Shown: piece by piece, positions 34,098 to 43,415 of the stretch | How positions within the stretch are numbered: position 1 is the stretch's first letter | Layout of the letters: each line of letters opens with the position of its first letter | Source: Serratia marcescens subsp. marcescens ATCC 13880 | GTDB lineage: Bacteria; Pseudomonadota; Gammaproteobacteria; Enterobacterales; Enterobacteriaceae | Length of the DNA: 64,000 nt | Assembly: GCF_017299535.1 (NCBI RefSeq) | Contig: NZ_CP071238.1 | Span: 620,001-684,000 of the forward strand | Reading direction: 5' to 3' | Notes under the pieces: model-generated | What the model saw: the letters and a program-made list of their open reading frames with translations, nothing else | The model's database searches: none | What the model was told of the DNA's origin: nothing | Position numbers and translations under genes: made by a program

Positions 34098-34799
34098 ATG
34101 GCAGTGAGTACAGGCAGTGAGTGTTTCAGTGGGCAGATTGCAACCGCTTCCCGCGGTCGTGTCTCGGCCCCTCTGTCGATAGCGGTGGTTGATGCATGTC
34201 AGTTCGGGCTTATTGGGTTGCACGGCTTGTTGACCCTTCCCGCGCTTTCACCGACAGCGATAGCTGTCAGTGCTCATGAGCAGGTAGAAAGCGCGCTGGT
34301 TGCTGTACACCTTGGGCAGGCAGGCATGGGGTATGGCGGTGGGGAACGGTGTCTGGTTTTGCGGCTGTCGGCGCACCCGGCGCAGGCCTTGCAACAGTTG
34401 TTGTATCTGGAACATGAACTGATGGTGCGAGCGGGTTTTCGGCGCTTGGTTGTTCTTTCACCCTTCGGGGTCAATAACGCCGTCCGGCAGGTGCTGGTCT
34501 GTGGCGGGGTGCGCCTACCGGTACGCATTGTGGATGCACGCAGCCCGGTAATGTGGTTGCGTCGCGTGGTGTTGTCGCAGGCCGGGGAGGATGAATTGCT
34601 GCCCCAGATGCCAGCGTTGATATTGTCCGCCCCCGAGCGTTGGGTTCTTGTCAGGACATTAATGGAAATCTCCATTCACCAGCAGGCGCGATTACAGCAC
34701 CGCAACAACAAGACGTTGTACGCACAGCGGCACAATGCGTTGCGAAAACTCCACGCATCCGGGGTGGCAGACCTGTTGCGGCGATTTGTTTCGATGTGA
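34098..34799 (+). CDS. Atypical LuxR/RcsB-type transcriptional regulator
   Basis: This 233-residue protein has an N-terminal receiver-like start (LSIAVVDACQFGLIGLHGLL). The phosphoacceptor region is unclear, so it may be a pseudo-receiver. The C-terminal LuxR-type helix-turn-helix shows LSAPERWVLVRTLMEIS, then NNKTLYAQRHNALRKL. The ATG follows GAGGGGCGGG. The overall layout resembles the fimbrial and Rcs-type regulators. It overlaps neither neighbour. Confidence 0.65.
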   Translation: MAVSTGSECFSGQIATASRGRVSAPLSIAVVDACQFGLIGLHGLLTLPALSPTAIAVSAHEQVESALVAVHLGQAGMGYGGGERCLVLRLSAHPAQALQQLLYLEHELMVRAGFRRLVVLSPFGVNNAVRQVLVCGGVRLPVRIVDARSPVMWLRRVVLSQAGEDELLPQMPALILSAPERWVLVRTLMEISIHQQARLQHRNNKTLYAQRHNALRKLHASGVADLLRRFVSM

Positions 34800-34833
34800 A
34801 GGCATGAGGCGTTCAGTGATGTGGAGGTGGGTA

Positions 34834-34977
34834 ATGCGAAGAAGGCAGCGAGGGCGGCGACATTATGTACTTGAACAAACGGACTATTTTCGGGAGCGGA
34901 TATTGAAACGCGTGGTGTTGTGGGTGCTTTTGCCACTTCTGGCTGCGCTGTTGGTGGTGTTATGGAGGACAGGGTGA
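34834..34977 (+). CDS. Small single-span membrane protein
   Basis: This 47-residue protein starts at the ATG at 34834, preceded by GGAGGTGGGTA. It has an Arg-rich N-terminus (MRRRQRGRRHYVL) and one helix (VVLWVLLPLLAALLVVLW). Its stop overlaps the start of the ANR gene. Function unknown. Confidence 0.5.
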   Translation: MRRRQRGRRHYVLEQTDYFRERILKRVVLWVLLPLLAALLVVLWRTG

Positions 34978-35228
34978 TGTGGAAGCGTGCTGGGGAAGAG
35001 AAAAATGACGGCGGGCATTGGCCTGAGTTGCATGTCATGTCGACACCTGGCGAGCGCTTGCGTGCGACGTTGCAGCAGGCGGCGGCGTTGGAACGGGCCG
35101 GGTGTTTTGATGATGCGGCAAATTACTGGCTGGCGGGCCTTGAATTGGCCCGGCACGGGAATGAGCAGCACTGGTGTGAGGTGCGGGCGCTGCTGTGTCA
35201 AAAGCGAAGCGCGGAACCACGACGTTAA
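34977..35228 (+). CDS. ANR-family (Aar/PerC-like) regulator, copy 2
   Basis: This 83-residue protein starts at the TGATG overlap with the small membrane gene; GGAGG lies 8 bp upstream. The core QQAAALERAGCFDDAANYW, then HWCEVRALLCQKR, matches the ANR family and copy 1 at 32574. The two copies suggest module duplication and divergence within the island. Confidence 0.7.
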   Translation: MWKRAGEEKNDGGHWPELHVMSTPGERLRATLQQAAALERAGCFDDAANYWLAGLELARHGNEQHWCEVRALLCQKRSAEPRR

Positions 35229-35230
35229 TC

Positions 35231-35392
35231 GTGCTGACCCGTCAGCGTGTGCGGCGGGCTAATCATTTCGCCTGGACAGCTGTGGTTATCTGGTTGTTTC
35301 TCGGGGCTGTGGTGGTGATGTTTTGGTCTGGGCGTGGTGTGGGGCGCTGGTTGTCCCGGCTGGGGCATGGCGTGATAAGTGGATTGATGTAG
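35231..35392 (+). CDS. Small single-span membrane protein
   Basis: This 53-residue frame begins with GTG 2 bp after the ANR stop: a basic segment (TRQRVRRANHF), then a membrane helix (TAVVIWLFLGAVVVMFW) and a basic tail. Its place in a run of tiny membrane genes is the main support. The start codon is uncertain. Confidence 0.4.
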   Translation: MLTRQRVRRANHFAWTAVVIWLFLGAVVVMFWSGRGVGRWLSRLGHGVISGLM

Positions 35393-35666
35393 GTGGCAGA
35401 GTCTTCGGTAAGGGGGAAAGATGCAAAGATGTCGGCAACGGCATGTCTATGTCCGAAGGTTGCGAATGATGGGGCGTCGTATGGTGTGGCTGGGTGTGGT
35501 GACGGTAATCATGGTGATATGGGGGCTGTTGCTGGGGCTTATCGTATGGCTGGAGTGGTGAGACGTGGTCCTTCCGGCAGTGACGCCAGTAGGCCAGCGC
35601 AATCAAAGTAATAAACAGCGCATTGAACGACAGCCAGATAAACACGATGACCATCACTGTTCCCAT
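35286..35666 (-). CDS. Possible small membrane protein on the minus strand
   Basis: This 126-codon frame begins with a clear hydrophobic helix (VMVIVFIWLSFNALFITLI, then ALAYWR). GAGGAA lies at suitable distance from its ATG. The FNALF-type start recalls small Enterobacterales membrane proteins. The rest is a His/Pro/Thr-rich, low-complexity tail that may be only the antisense of the plus-strand small genes, so the true end is doubtful. Confidence 0.3.
   Translation of the reverse strand: MGTVMVIVFIWLSFNALFITLIALAYWRHCRKDHVSPLQPYDKPQQQPPYHHDYRHHTQPHHTTPHHSQPSDIDMPLPTSLHLSPLPKTLPPTSIHLSRHAPAGTTSAPHHAQTKTSPPQPRETTR
35421..35561 (+). CDS. Small single-span membrane protein, paralogue of 32932-33093
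   Basis: This 46-residue protein follows AGGGGGAAAG directly before ATG 35421. It has a basic start (MQRCRQRHVYVRRLRMMGRR) and a helix containing MVIWGLLLGLIVWL, like MIWGMLLGLIVVL in the 32932 product. An open frame on the other strand (35286-35666) overlaps it. Function unknown. Confidence 0.45.
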   Translation: MQRCRQRHVYVRRLRMMGRRMVWLGVVTVIMVIWGLLLGLIVWLEW

Positions 35667-35908
35667 GAAATCATTTCCTCAACGTTAAACGGGGGAGTCC
35701 ATCAGGTGCGAGGCGGGCTCGGTGTGATGGTGTTCATGGAGTGACATTATTATCGGGAGAATTGATAAGTAAAGTTTATGTTTTTGGTGTGTTGTGGATA
35801 GTGATAGAGCGCACGTTAATTGATGGAAAAATACAGGGTGGTGCTATTTTGGCGAGTTGGCGATTGAAAAGGCATCGCTAGAAAAGGTATTCAACGCGAG
35901 GTGGCAAA

Positions 35909-36721
35909 ATGAAATCAGTAATATTGTTAAGTTTTTTTTGTTGTTTTTTCGGGGGCGGTCTCGCCCATGAGCTATGCACAAGATGAGGGTGCAGCGTTTC
36001 ATGTGGCTGCGGGGGTGGCGACAGAACCGGCCTATGTCGGGTCATCGCATTATGTCGCGCAGCCGGTATATGACGCAGGCGGCAGTTATCGCAACGCCAC
36101 ATGGGGCACGTTTGAGCTCGGTGTTTTACAGGGAGCCCGCTGGCAATTGCCGTTGTCGTCGCCACTGGGTGTGGCGTTACTGATGGCTTACGATGCCGGT
36201 CGTGACGAGCGCATACGTACGCTTGGCGGCCACAATACGCAGTTGCGCGGTATGGGGGACTTAGGGGGAGCATTGGAGGCCGGTGCCGAGTTGAGTTATC
36301 AGTTTGCGCCGGCACGGGTTTATGTCAAGGGGATGCAGGCACTGCGTTCGCGCGACTACGGCGATGAGGCGCTTGGGCATACGGCCTAGTAGACCTGGGG
36401 GGCGACGGTGAACATGACCTTGACGCGCAATGGACGCTGAGCAGCAAGTTTTACGCGACCTGGGCCAATGGCGGTTATCAGCGCGGGTATTTTGGCGTGA
36501 CGCCGGCGCAAGCGGCACGAACGGACTTTGCGGCTTATCATCCTAAATCCGGCATCAGGCAGGTGACGGCAGAAGCGGCATTGAACTACCAGTGGACATC
36601 CAGCGTGGCATTACAAGGGGGCGTGGAAGTGTATCGGCTGACCGGTGATGCGGCGGACAGCCCATTGGTGGAGAAGAGCCTGGCCGGTATGGCGTTTCTG
36701 AGTGCCAGTTATCAATTTTAA
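35909..36721 (+). pseudogene. MipA/OmpV-family outer-membrane protein, frameshifted twice
   Basis: The pieces of one gene lie in different frames. A signal peptide (MKSVILLSFFCCFFGGGLA) from ATG 35909 with a GAGGTGG site breaks near 35960. A middle part (SYAQDEGAAFHVAAG ... AYDAGRDERI) breaks near 36375. The last part reads AYGLVDLGGDGEHDLDAQW, then KFYATWANGGYQRGYFGVT, to the beta-strand end SASYQF. MipA/OmpV proteins are outer-membrane barrels. The first break follows T8, T6 and G5 runs, so slipped-strand phase variation or sequencing error are alternatives to decay. Confidence 0.75.
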
Positions 36722-36882
36722 GCGAGAAGCCACATGTCCCGTGCTTCGATAACGGTCGATGCCACGGGTAACGTAATAAGGTATGGCGTTGCAACTGACG
36801 TCAACGCCAAATCCCGGTGGCCATTTCCAATAGGAGGCGTAAATGTCGGTGTGATGGCCAAAGACTGCTTGCGAGGTGTGTT

Positions 36883-37404
36883 ATGCGTATATTTTGGGGT
36901 TTTATGATGGCGGGCTCAATCCTGCTTTTGTCGGCTTGTGCTGAGAAACCGCAGGTGACCGCCGATTACGATCATGGCGTCAATTTCAGTCAGTATCACA
37001 CCTACGGTTTTGCTGCCAAAGAAGAAAAGTACCAAACGCTGACGGATGAGTACATTCGTCTGTCTGTTGCTCAGGAAATGCAGCGACGAGGTTATACATT
37101 CAGCGCCCGTCCCGACCTCTTGATTTATTGGCATGCTTCTACACAGAACAAAGTGCAGATGGATGATGAGCCCTCTCTAATTGGCCGTGTCGGGTACGCT
37201 GGCTGGGCAGGGTATAATCAAAGCCTATGGACGTATACCGAGGGCATGTTGACAGTGGATCTGGTTGACAGGAATAAGCGCCAACTGGTGTGGCGCGCGA
37301 CAGCCAGCCATGTCCTGGATGCGGATAAGGCGGTGAGTCAGGAAGATATCGGGCAAACGGTTACGGCTTTATTTTCGGCCTATCCAGTTCCGGGGGCTGA
37401 GTAA
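36883..37404 (+). CDS. DUF4136-like lipoprotein
   Basis: This 173-residue protein has a lipobox signal (MAGSILLLSACAEK, cleavage before Cys). The mature part shows VTADYDHGVNFSQYHTYGF and later LTVDLVDRNKRQLVWRATA, typical of DUF4136 lipoproteins. The ATG at 36883 is the one adjacent to the signal. Outer-membrane or periplasmic location is expected. Function unknown. Confidence 0.72.
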   Translation: MRIFWGFMMAGSILLLSACAEKPQVTADYDHGVNFSQYHTYGFAAKEEKYQTLTDEYIRLSVAQEMQRRGYTFSARPDLLIYWHASTQNKVQMDDEPSLIGRVGYAGWAGYNQSLWTYTEGMLTVDLVDRNKRQLVWRATASHVLDADKAVSQEDIGQTVTALFSAYPVPGAE

Positions 37405-37688
37405 ACGCCGTTATAGCGAGGGCTAAATGCTGCGAATAAGGTTTATTGATGTGATGGGCATTATTGTTTGTGGCGAATGTTTTCCGAAAGACAGGGGTAT
37501 CATTAAAAATATTTGACTTTGCACGCCTCCCGTGAGGAGGATTAATGCATCCCTTGGGGATGATGTGAAATGTGTATTCCTTTTGCCAGACTTCCCTGTT
37601 GGTCACCCCACAATGTCGGGGTGACATTTTTTCTACTTCCTCGCTGATGCTTTTTGCTGTTTCAATAATGTATAAATGGAATGGGTGA
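37405..37688. promoter_or_regulatory. Interval with island motif copy 2 (37512-37539)
   Basis: No gene is seen here. TTTGAC at 37512 is followed after 8 bp by CCTCCCGTGAGGAG, matching the 33368 copy. It lies about 150 bp upstream of the Dabb-domain gene. Confidence 0.4.
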
Positions 37689-38207
37689 ATGACCAAAGTA
37701 ATGATAATCGGATTACTGTTGTTTTCTGCGGTTTTTATTGGCCTGTGTATTTATTTTCAGGATAAAGAGGGCGCCATGTTTGATAAATTGAGTCAACAAC
37801 GCCAATCTGTCGGTGGTGGTGTGTTTACCGCGGGCGACTATAAGCCTGGGCTTTTAAAGCATATCGTGCTGTTTAAATATAAAAAGACCATCACGCAAGC
37901 CCAGCGGGATGCAGTGACGAGTCGGTTTTTATCGCTCAAGCGCTCAATGCGACCGGGGGCGGATGCGCCTTATATTCTCTCTATTGTTGAAGGTGTGCAA
38001 AACAGTGGGGAAGGGGTGGATGGCGGATTTGAACAGGGATTTATTGTGACGTTCAAGTCTGAAGGTGACCGCAATTATTACGTGGGAAAACCTCTGGTAG
38101 ATACAGAGGGGGATTACGATGAGGCCCATGACGCGTTCAAGCAATTTGTGGCCCCCCTGCTCAGTGACGATAACGGCGTGCTGGTGTTTGATTTTTCACT
38201 GAGGTGA
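37689..38207 (+). CDS. Dabb-domain (stress-responsive A/B barrel) protein with membrane anchor
   Basis: This 172-residue protein has an N-terminal membrane helix (VMIIGLLLFSAVFIGLCIYF). A Dabb-type ferredoxin-like domain follows, starting GLLKHIVLFKYKKTITQAQRD and containing GFEQGFIVTFKSEGDRNYYV and DEAHDAFKQFVAPLL. It lies 38 bp upstream of vgrG and may be cotranscribed. Function unknown; a role linked to VgrG is speculative. Confidence 0.65.
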   Translation: MTKVMIIGLLLFSAVFIGLCIYFQDKEGAMFDKLSQQRQSVGGGVFTAGDYKPGLLKHIVLFKYKKTITQAQRDAVTSRFLSLKRSMRPGADAPYILSIVEGVQNSGEGVDGGFEQGFIVTFKSEGDRNYYVGKPLVDTEGDYDEAHDAFKQFVAPLLSDDNGVLVFDFSLR

Positions 38208-38245
38208 TGACGTCAGTGATGTGAGAGTTTTATGGAGAAAACACG

Positions 38246-40543
38246 ATGAACAGAATGATAACGGTCCATACCTCGCTTGATGATACCCCCTTTTTTTTTC
38301 AATCATTGACCGGCAAGGAAGCCCTGTCATCACTGTACACCTTCCATGTCGACGTGCTTTGCGAAGCGCAACCTGTCGACCCTAAAAAACTGCTGGGGCA
38401 AACGCTGACGGTGGGATGTTACCAAACCCCGCTGACCCCACCACGCTATTTGTCGGGCATCATGACGCGGGTTGAGGTCAAGGGGCGGGACAGCAATGAC
38501 CGCTATGACCGTTATACCCTTACCGTCAAACCCGCCTTGTGGTATCTGGGGCAGGGACGGGATTGCCGGATATGGCAAGAGAAAAGCGTGCCGGACATCA
38601 TCACCACACTGTTGCGTGAGCAGAATATTGCGTTTGAGAACCGCCTGAGCTGGGATTATCGGTGTTGGGAGTATTGCGTGCAATATCAGGAAAGCGACTT
38701 CGATTTTATCAGCCGCCTGATGGAGCATGAAGGTATCTATTACTACTTCCTGCACGATAACGGGAAACACACGCTGGTGCTGGCTGATGCACCCGAGCAG
38801 CACGAGGTGCTCAGTGGTTTCGCCACCTTCCCGTGTATTGACGAGACGGCGAGTGATGTCTCCGAGCTGGGGATTGCACACTGGCGGGTGTCCGAGACGA
38901 TGTCCGCGTCGCTGTATCTGACTGACGACTATGATTTTCGCCGGCCGCGTGCCAACCTGCTGCAAGCGAGACAAAATCCCGCCCCTGACGGCCAGCAAGA
39001 GGCCGTCGTGTTTGACTGGCCGGGGCGGTATACCCGGCATGACGACGGGGCATTTTACGGTCGAATTCGCCAGCAGGAGCTTGCGTGTGCACAGGCACAG
39101 ATGTCGGGGGAAACCCCGTCGCTGGGCATGGCACCAGGGCATGCCTTTACCCTGACGCGGGCGGCGCGCCCGGAAGATAACCGGACCTATATCGTCAGCG
39201 GTGCAGAGTATTTTTTCAGTGAGGCCGGTTATTACAGTCAGGATGACGAAGAGGCGACACCGGTACATCGCACGGTCTTTACCGCCCACCCGGCGGCCCT
39301 GAGCTGGCGTCCAGCCCGGCAAACTGCCTGGCCGCGGACATACGGCCCGCAAACAGCGGAGGTGGTGGGGCCACAGGGGCAGACCATCTGGACCGATGAA
39401 TACGGGCGCATCAAACTCAGGTTCCGTTGGGACCGCCATAACGCCCCCGGTAATGACCAGGCAGCCTGCTGGGTGCGTGTGTCCAGCGCCTGGGCCGGAT
39501 GGGGCTATGGCAGTCTCCAGGTGCCTCGTGTCGGGGAGGAGGTTATCGTCGATTTTATCAACGGTGACCCGGACCGTCCCATCGTCACCGGCCGCGTGTA
39601 TAACCAGGACAGCATGCCGCCGTGGGATTTGCCGGCGGATGCGACCAAAATGGGCTTCATGACGCGTTCTGCGGGCGGAACCCCCGAGAACGGCAGCTTT
39701 TTGGTGTTTGACGATGCACCGGGGCGTGAGACGTTTGACATGCACGCCGAACGTGACATGAGCATGAGCACTGAACGTGACCTGACGGTGAATATCGAGG
39801 GGGCACGGACCACGCGGGTGAAGGGCGAAGACCGCTACACGTTCGATGATAGCCAGCGTGTACGTATCGCCAAGGGGCGGCAGGTTGATATCGCGGCGGG
39901 CGGTGATAACCGAGAGGTCACGGGGGACAGCACGACTACCTTGCACGGCAAGCAGACGGTTATCATTGACGGCGAGCTGGTTGAGGAATACCGGGACGGG
40001 CAAACAACCACCCTCACCGCCGGTGGCCAAACGCTGAAGATACACGCCGGTGGCCAAACGATAATCATCAGCGAGGGTGGTCGGTCCATTGACATCGTTG
40101 GCGATGCAAAAAAAAAGATAACCGGCAACGAGCGCGAGGACACGACGGGGGAATGGACGAAGTCGGTGACGGGTACCATTAACATCCTGTCCGATGCGGA
40201 TGTGAACATTAAAAGCGCCACGAAAATCACGCTGGATGCGCCCAATCAAAAGGCCACTACCGGCAAGGGGCACAGCGAAAGCTTTACCGGCCACTCTTTC
40301 AGCATGACGGGTGCATCGGAAAGCTTTACCGGCAGTTCGGTCAGTTTTACCAACTCATCGGTCAGTTTTACGGCGTCGAGTGTTTCGATGGGCATGTTCT
40401 CCATCAGTAACACGCCGTTTAAATTATCAAAACATGATAACCATCTTGAATTTGTCAGCGGTAATAAAACGCTCACCAGTACTCTTCTCTCTTTCAAGAG
40501 TGATTACAGTGCGTTTGTGAGCGCCCTGACGACGATTGCGTGA
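38246..40543 (+). CDS. vgrG: VgrG-type T6SS spike protein (orphan)
   Basis: This 765-residue protein begins in the gp27-like domain (LSSLYTFHVDVLCEAQPVDPKKLLGQ, QYQESDFDFISRLMEHEGIYYYF). It continues into the gp5 OB-fold (WTDEYGRIKLRFRWDR, CWVRVSSAWAGWGYG, RVGEEVIVDFINGDPDRPIVTGRVYN). The beta-helix needle has VTGDSTTTLHGKQT-like repeats and ends in Ser/Phe/Thr-rich repeats (SESFTG, SVSFT). No separate effector domain is obvious at the C-terminus. No other T6SS gene is in the window, so it would need the chromosomal secretion system. Confidence 0.9.
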   Translation: MNRMITVHTSLDDTPFFFQSLTGKEALSSLYTFHVDVLCEAQPVDPKKLLGQTLTVGCYQTPLTPPRYLSGIMTRVEVKGRDSNDRYDRYTLTVKPALWYLGQGRDCRIWQEKSVPDIITTLLREQNIAFENRLSWDYRCWEYCVQYQESDFDFISRLMEHEGIYYYFLHDNGKHTLVLADAPEQHEVLSGFATFPCIDETASDVSELGIAHWRVSETMSASLYLTDDYDFRRPRANLLQARQNPAPDGQQEAVVFDWPGRYTRHDDGAFYGRIRQQELACAQAQMSGETPSLGMAPGHAFTLTRAARPEDNRTYIVSGAEYFFSEAGYYSQDDEEATPVHRTVFTAHPAALSWRPARQTAWPRTYGPQTAEVVGPQGQTIWTDEYGRIKLRFRWDRHNAPGNDQAACWVRVSSAWAGWGYGSLQVPRVGEEVIVDFINGDPDRPIVTGRVYNQDSMPPWDLPADATKMGFMTRSAGGTPENGSFLVFDDAPGRETFDMHAERDMSMSTERDLTVNIEGARTTRVKGEDRYTFDDSQRVRIAKGRQVDIAAGGDNREVTGDSTTTLHGKQTVIIDGELVEEYRDGQTTTLTAGGQTLKIHAGGQTIIISEGGRSIDIVGDAKKKITGNEREDTTGEWTKSVTGTINILSDADVNIKSATKITLDAPNQKATTGKGHSESFTGHSFSMTGASESFTGSSVSFTNSSVSFTASSVSMGMFSISNTPFKLSKHDNHLEFVSGNKTLTSTLLSFKSDYSAFVSALTTIA

Positions 40544-40560
40544 AGGGGAATGGTGTGGGT

Positions 40561-40923
40561 ATGGTCAATGTTGCGTTCTGGTCAAATGTGGCCCTTATCC
40601 TGGCGCTATTGCTGCTGGTCATGGTGGGGATTTGGAACGCTTGCCGAGCGGCCCGAAAAAATCGGGTCATTATGAAGCATGGAAAGGAAACCCGTGCGCT
40701 GATTGTGAATGCTACGCCACATAAGAGACAGGTTGTGGTGGGGAAGGTGTCGGTGAAATTACAACTGACTTATACGGTAGATAGGGTGGGGTATTATGTT
40801 CTGAAGGATGTCATTGTATCGCCCTATTATGTGAACGCATTTAAGGCCGGAGAGGAAGTACTTATTCGCTATAGCGAGAGATGTTCGGGCGATATTATTA
40901 TAGTAGGCGAAGTGGATAATTAG
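40561..40923 (+). CDS. Hypothetical membrane-anchored protein downstream of vgrG
   Basis: This 120-residue protein has one N-terminal helix (FWSNVALILALLLLVMVGIW). A small beta-rich domain follows, containing KHGKETRALIVNA, LTYTVD and VLIRYSERCSGD, and recalls DUF3592-like proteins. A GTG at 40540 overlapping the vgrG stop is an alternative start. It could be an immunity or accessory protein for VgrG cargo, by position only. Confidence 0.5.
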   Translation: MVNVAFWSNVALILALLLLVMVGIWNACRAARKNRVIMKHGKETRALIVNATPHKRQVVVGKVSVKLQLTYTVDRVGYYVLKDVIVSPYYVNAFKAGEEVLIRYSERCSGDIIIVGEVDN

Positions 40924-41246
40924 CGTTGCTGTGTTGTGAAGTTAGCGGTGGAGGTTTTTGTCTTTTTAAAATTGGCTTGGTGTCGCCAGGCATTAATGGC
41001 GCTTAATAAATAAGCAGGTGTAACTATTCATTAGTTGTGGAGTGCGAGTTTTTGTGACTGGCAGGGGCTGCCTGTGTTTCTATAAGTGGATTGATTTATC
41101 ATGGTGCATTATAGTGCTGTGACTGAAATTGTTGATATTATTGTCTTAATTATATCAAATAAAACAAAATCCCTTTTCAAGTCAGGCGTTGCTGCTACCT
41201 TCAATACCGAACCGATATAAGACTACTCCTAAATGGTGAGGGTGTG
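40924..41246. other. AT-rich interval, no gene seen
   Basis: These 323 bp before the second recombinase hold no supported gene. No TTAGGACCA-type inverted repeat was found here. Confidence 0.5.
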
Positions 41247-41867
41247 ATGAAGCGCAAATATCTAACTGGGGAAGAAATAACAAGGCTACTTAAGACTATT
41301 TCTATGAATATGGTTTCTGTTCGTGATTATTGTATGACAAGCATGGCGTTTTTGCACGGCCTCAGGGTCAGTGAGTTGACGGCTTTACGACTGGCGGATT
41401 ACGACCCGTTGTCCAGGAAGATTTATATCGCCAGACTCAAAGGCGGGATGAGTACCAGTCATCCCTTGCTGCCGGAGGAGAATGCGGCCTTGCAGGTGTG
41501 GCTTGCTGAACGACAGGCGTTGACGGGGCAATGCCAGCCCTGGTTATTTTTGTCGCGTAGGGGCAATCGATTGTCACGGCAAGGGTTTTACCAGTTACTG
41601 CGGCGTTATGGTGAACGTGCCAATTTATCGCTTCCAGTTCATCCTCATATGCTCAGGCACGCCTGTGGATATAATCTCGCAGAGCGGGGGAATGATACGC
41701 GGTTGATACAGGATTACCTTGGGCATCGCAATATTCGACATACCGTGCTGTATACGGCGGCGAATGCCGCACGCTTTAATCACGTTTGGTTGAAAGATGC
41801 GGGGTTACCGCTGATGTCGCCATTACAGGAATCGTTGCCCCGCAATGTGCTCCATAACACCAATTAA
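41247..41867 (+). CDS. FimB/FimE-like tyrosine recombinase, second copy
   Basis: This 206-residue recombinase is clearly related to the one at 21233: KRKYLTGEEITRLL, HGLRVSELTALRL, GGMSTSHPLL, FLSRRGNRLSRQ. It has HPHMLRHACGYN and GHRNIRHTVLYTAAN with the Tyr nucleophile. It appears intact. It is 19 kb from the invertible element, unlike fimB and fimE which are adjacent in E. coli. No inverted repeats were found beside it, so it may act in trans on the switch at 21812. Confidence 0.85.
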   Translation: MKRKYLTGEEITRLLKTISMNMVSVRDYCMTSMAFLHGLRVSELTALRLADYDPLSRKIYIARLKGGMSTSHPLLPEENAALQVWLAERQALTGQCQPWLFLSRRGNRLSRQGFYQLLRRYGERANLSLPVHPHMLRHACGYNLAERGNDTRLIQDYLGHRNIRHTVLYTAANAARFNHVWLKDAGLPLMSPLQESLPRNVLHNTN

Positions 41868-41937
41868 TCGAAACAGCTTGTTTAAGGTATTGTTAAACGG
41901 GTGCGAGGCTTCTTGATGAACAGGAGGGGAGGCAGGA

Positions 41938-42367
41938 ATGAAAAAGAAACAGGAAGCCCCTTGTGTTCAGGAGGCATCACCACCATTGGGCGAAGCGGGC
42001 GTTATCGTGATGCGGGGGAGTGAGCACACTCCTCTTTATCAGCGGGTGGCGCTGCTGGCGTCTGGGAAAGCCTTTTAGTCGTCATGATGTGGCGAAAACG
42101 TTTGGAATAAATCTCGACAGTGCAGGAAATGTGATGTCTTACTTGCGCCGGGCGTGCCCTGACGTGGTGAAAAGTTGGCAATGGTATGAGCGGGGAGCAA
42201 GAGGGGCGCGCAAGCGTTATATGCAGATACTTTCAGCGCCAAATGTTGACGGAAAGCCGGTCAGGATGATGCCGGTTCATTTGTTGGGTGGAAAGAAAGA
42301 GGGCTCTCTGCAGGATATGCGTCGCCGATTTATTCGAGGAACAGCCGCAGGATTGGGGGAGGACTGA
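41938..42367 (+). pseudogene. CaiF/GrlA-family regulator, frameshifted
   Basis: From ATG 41938 (GGAGGCAGGA site) the frame reads MKKKQEAPCVQEASPPLGEA and on to TPLYQRVALLASGKAF, then stops at 42076. The next frame continues as GKPFSRHDVAKTFGINLDS, then VMSYLRRACPDVV, matching the CaiF/GrlA helix-turn-helix seen at 31952. A shift near 42055-42075 joins the two parts. It is probably inactive unless recoding or sequencing error is involved. Confidence 0.65.
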
Positions 42368-43362
<995 letters not shown>

Positions 43363-43364
<2 letters not shown>

Positions 43365-43390
43365 AAAAAAGCGCGGCCTGCAGGCCGCGC
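43363..43390 (-). terminator. Terminator for rsmC
   Basis: A perfect palindrome (GCGCGGCCTG/CAGGCCGCGC, 43371-43390) is followed, in minus-strand reading, by a run of eight T. It lies 26 bp after the rsmC stop and also closes the aldo/keto reductase remnant. Confidence 0.8.
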
Positions 43391-43415
43391 TCTGTCGTTT
43401 TCCGCCAACGGCGAA

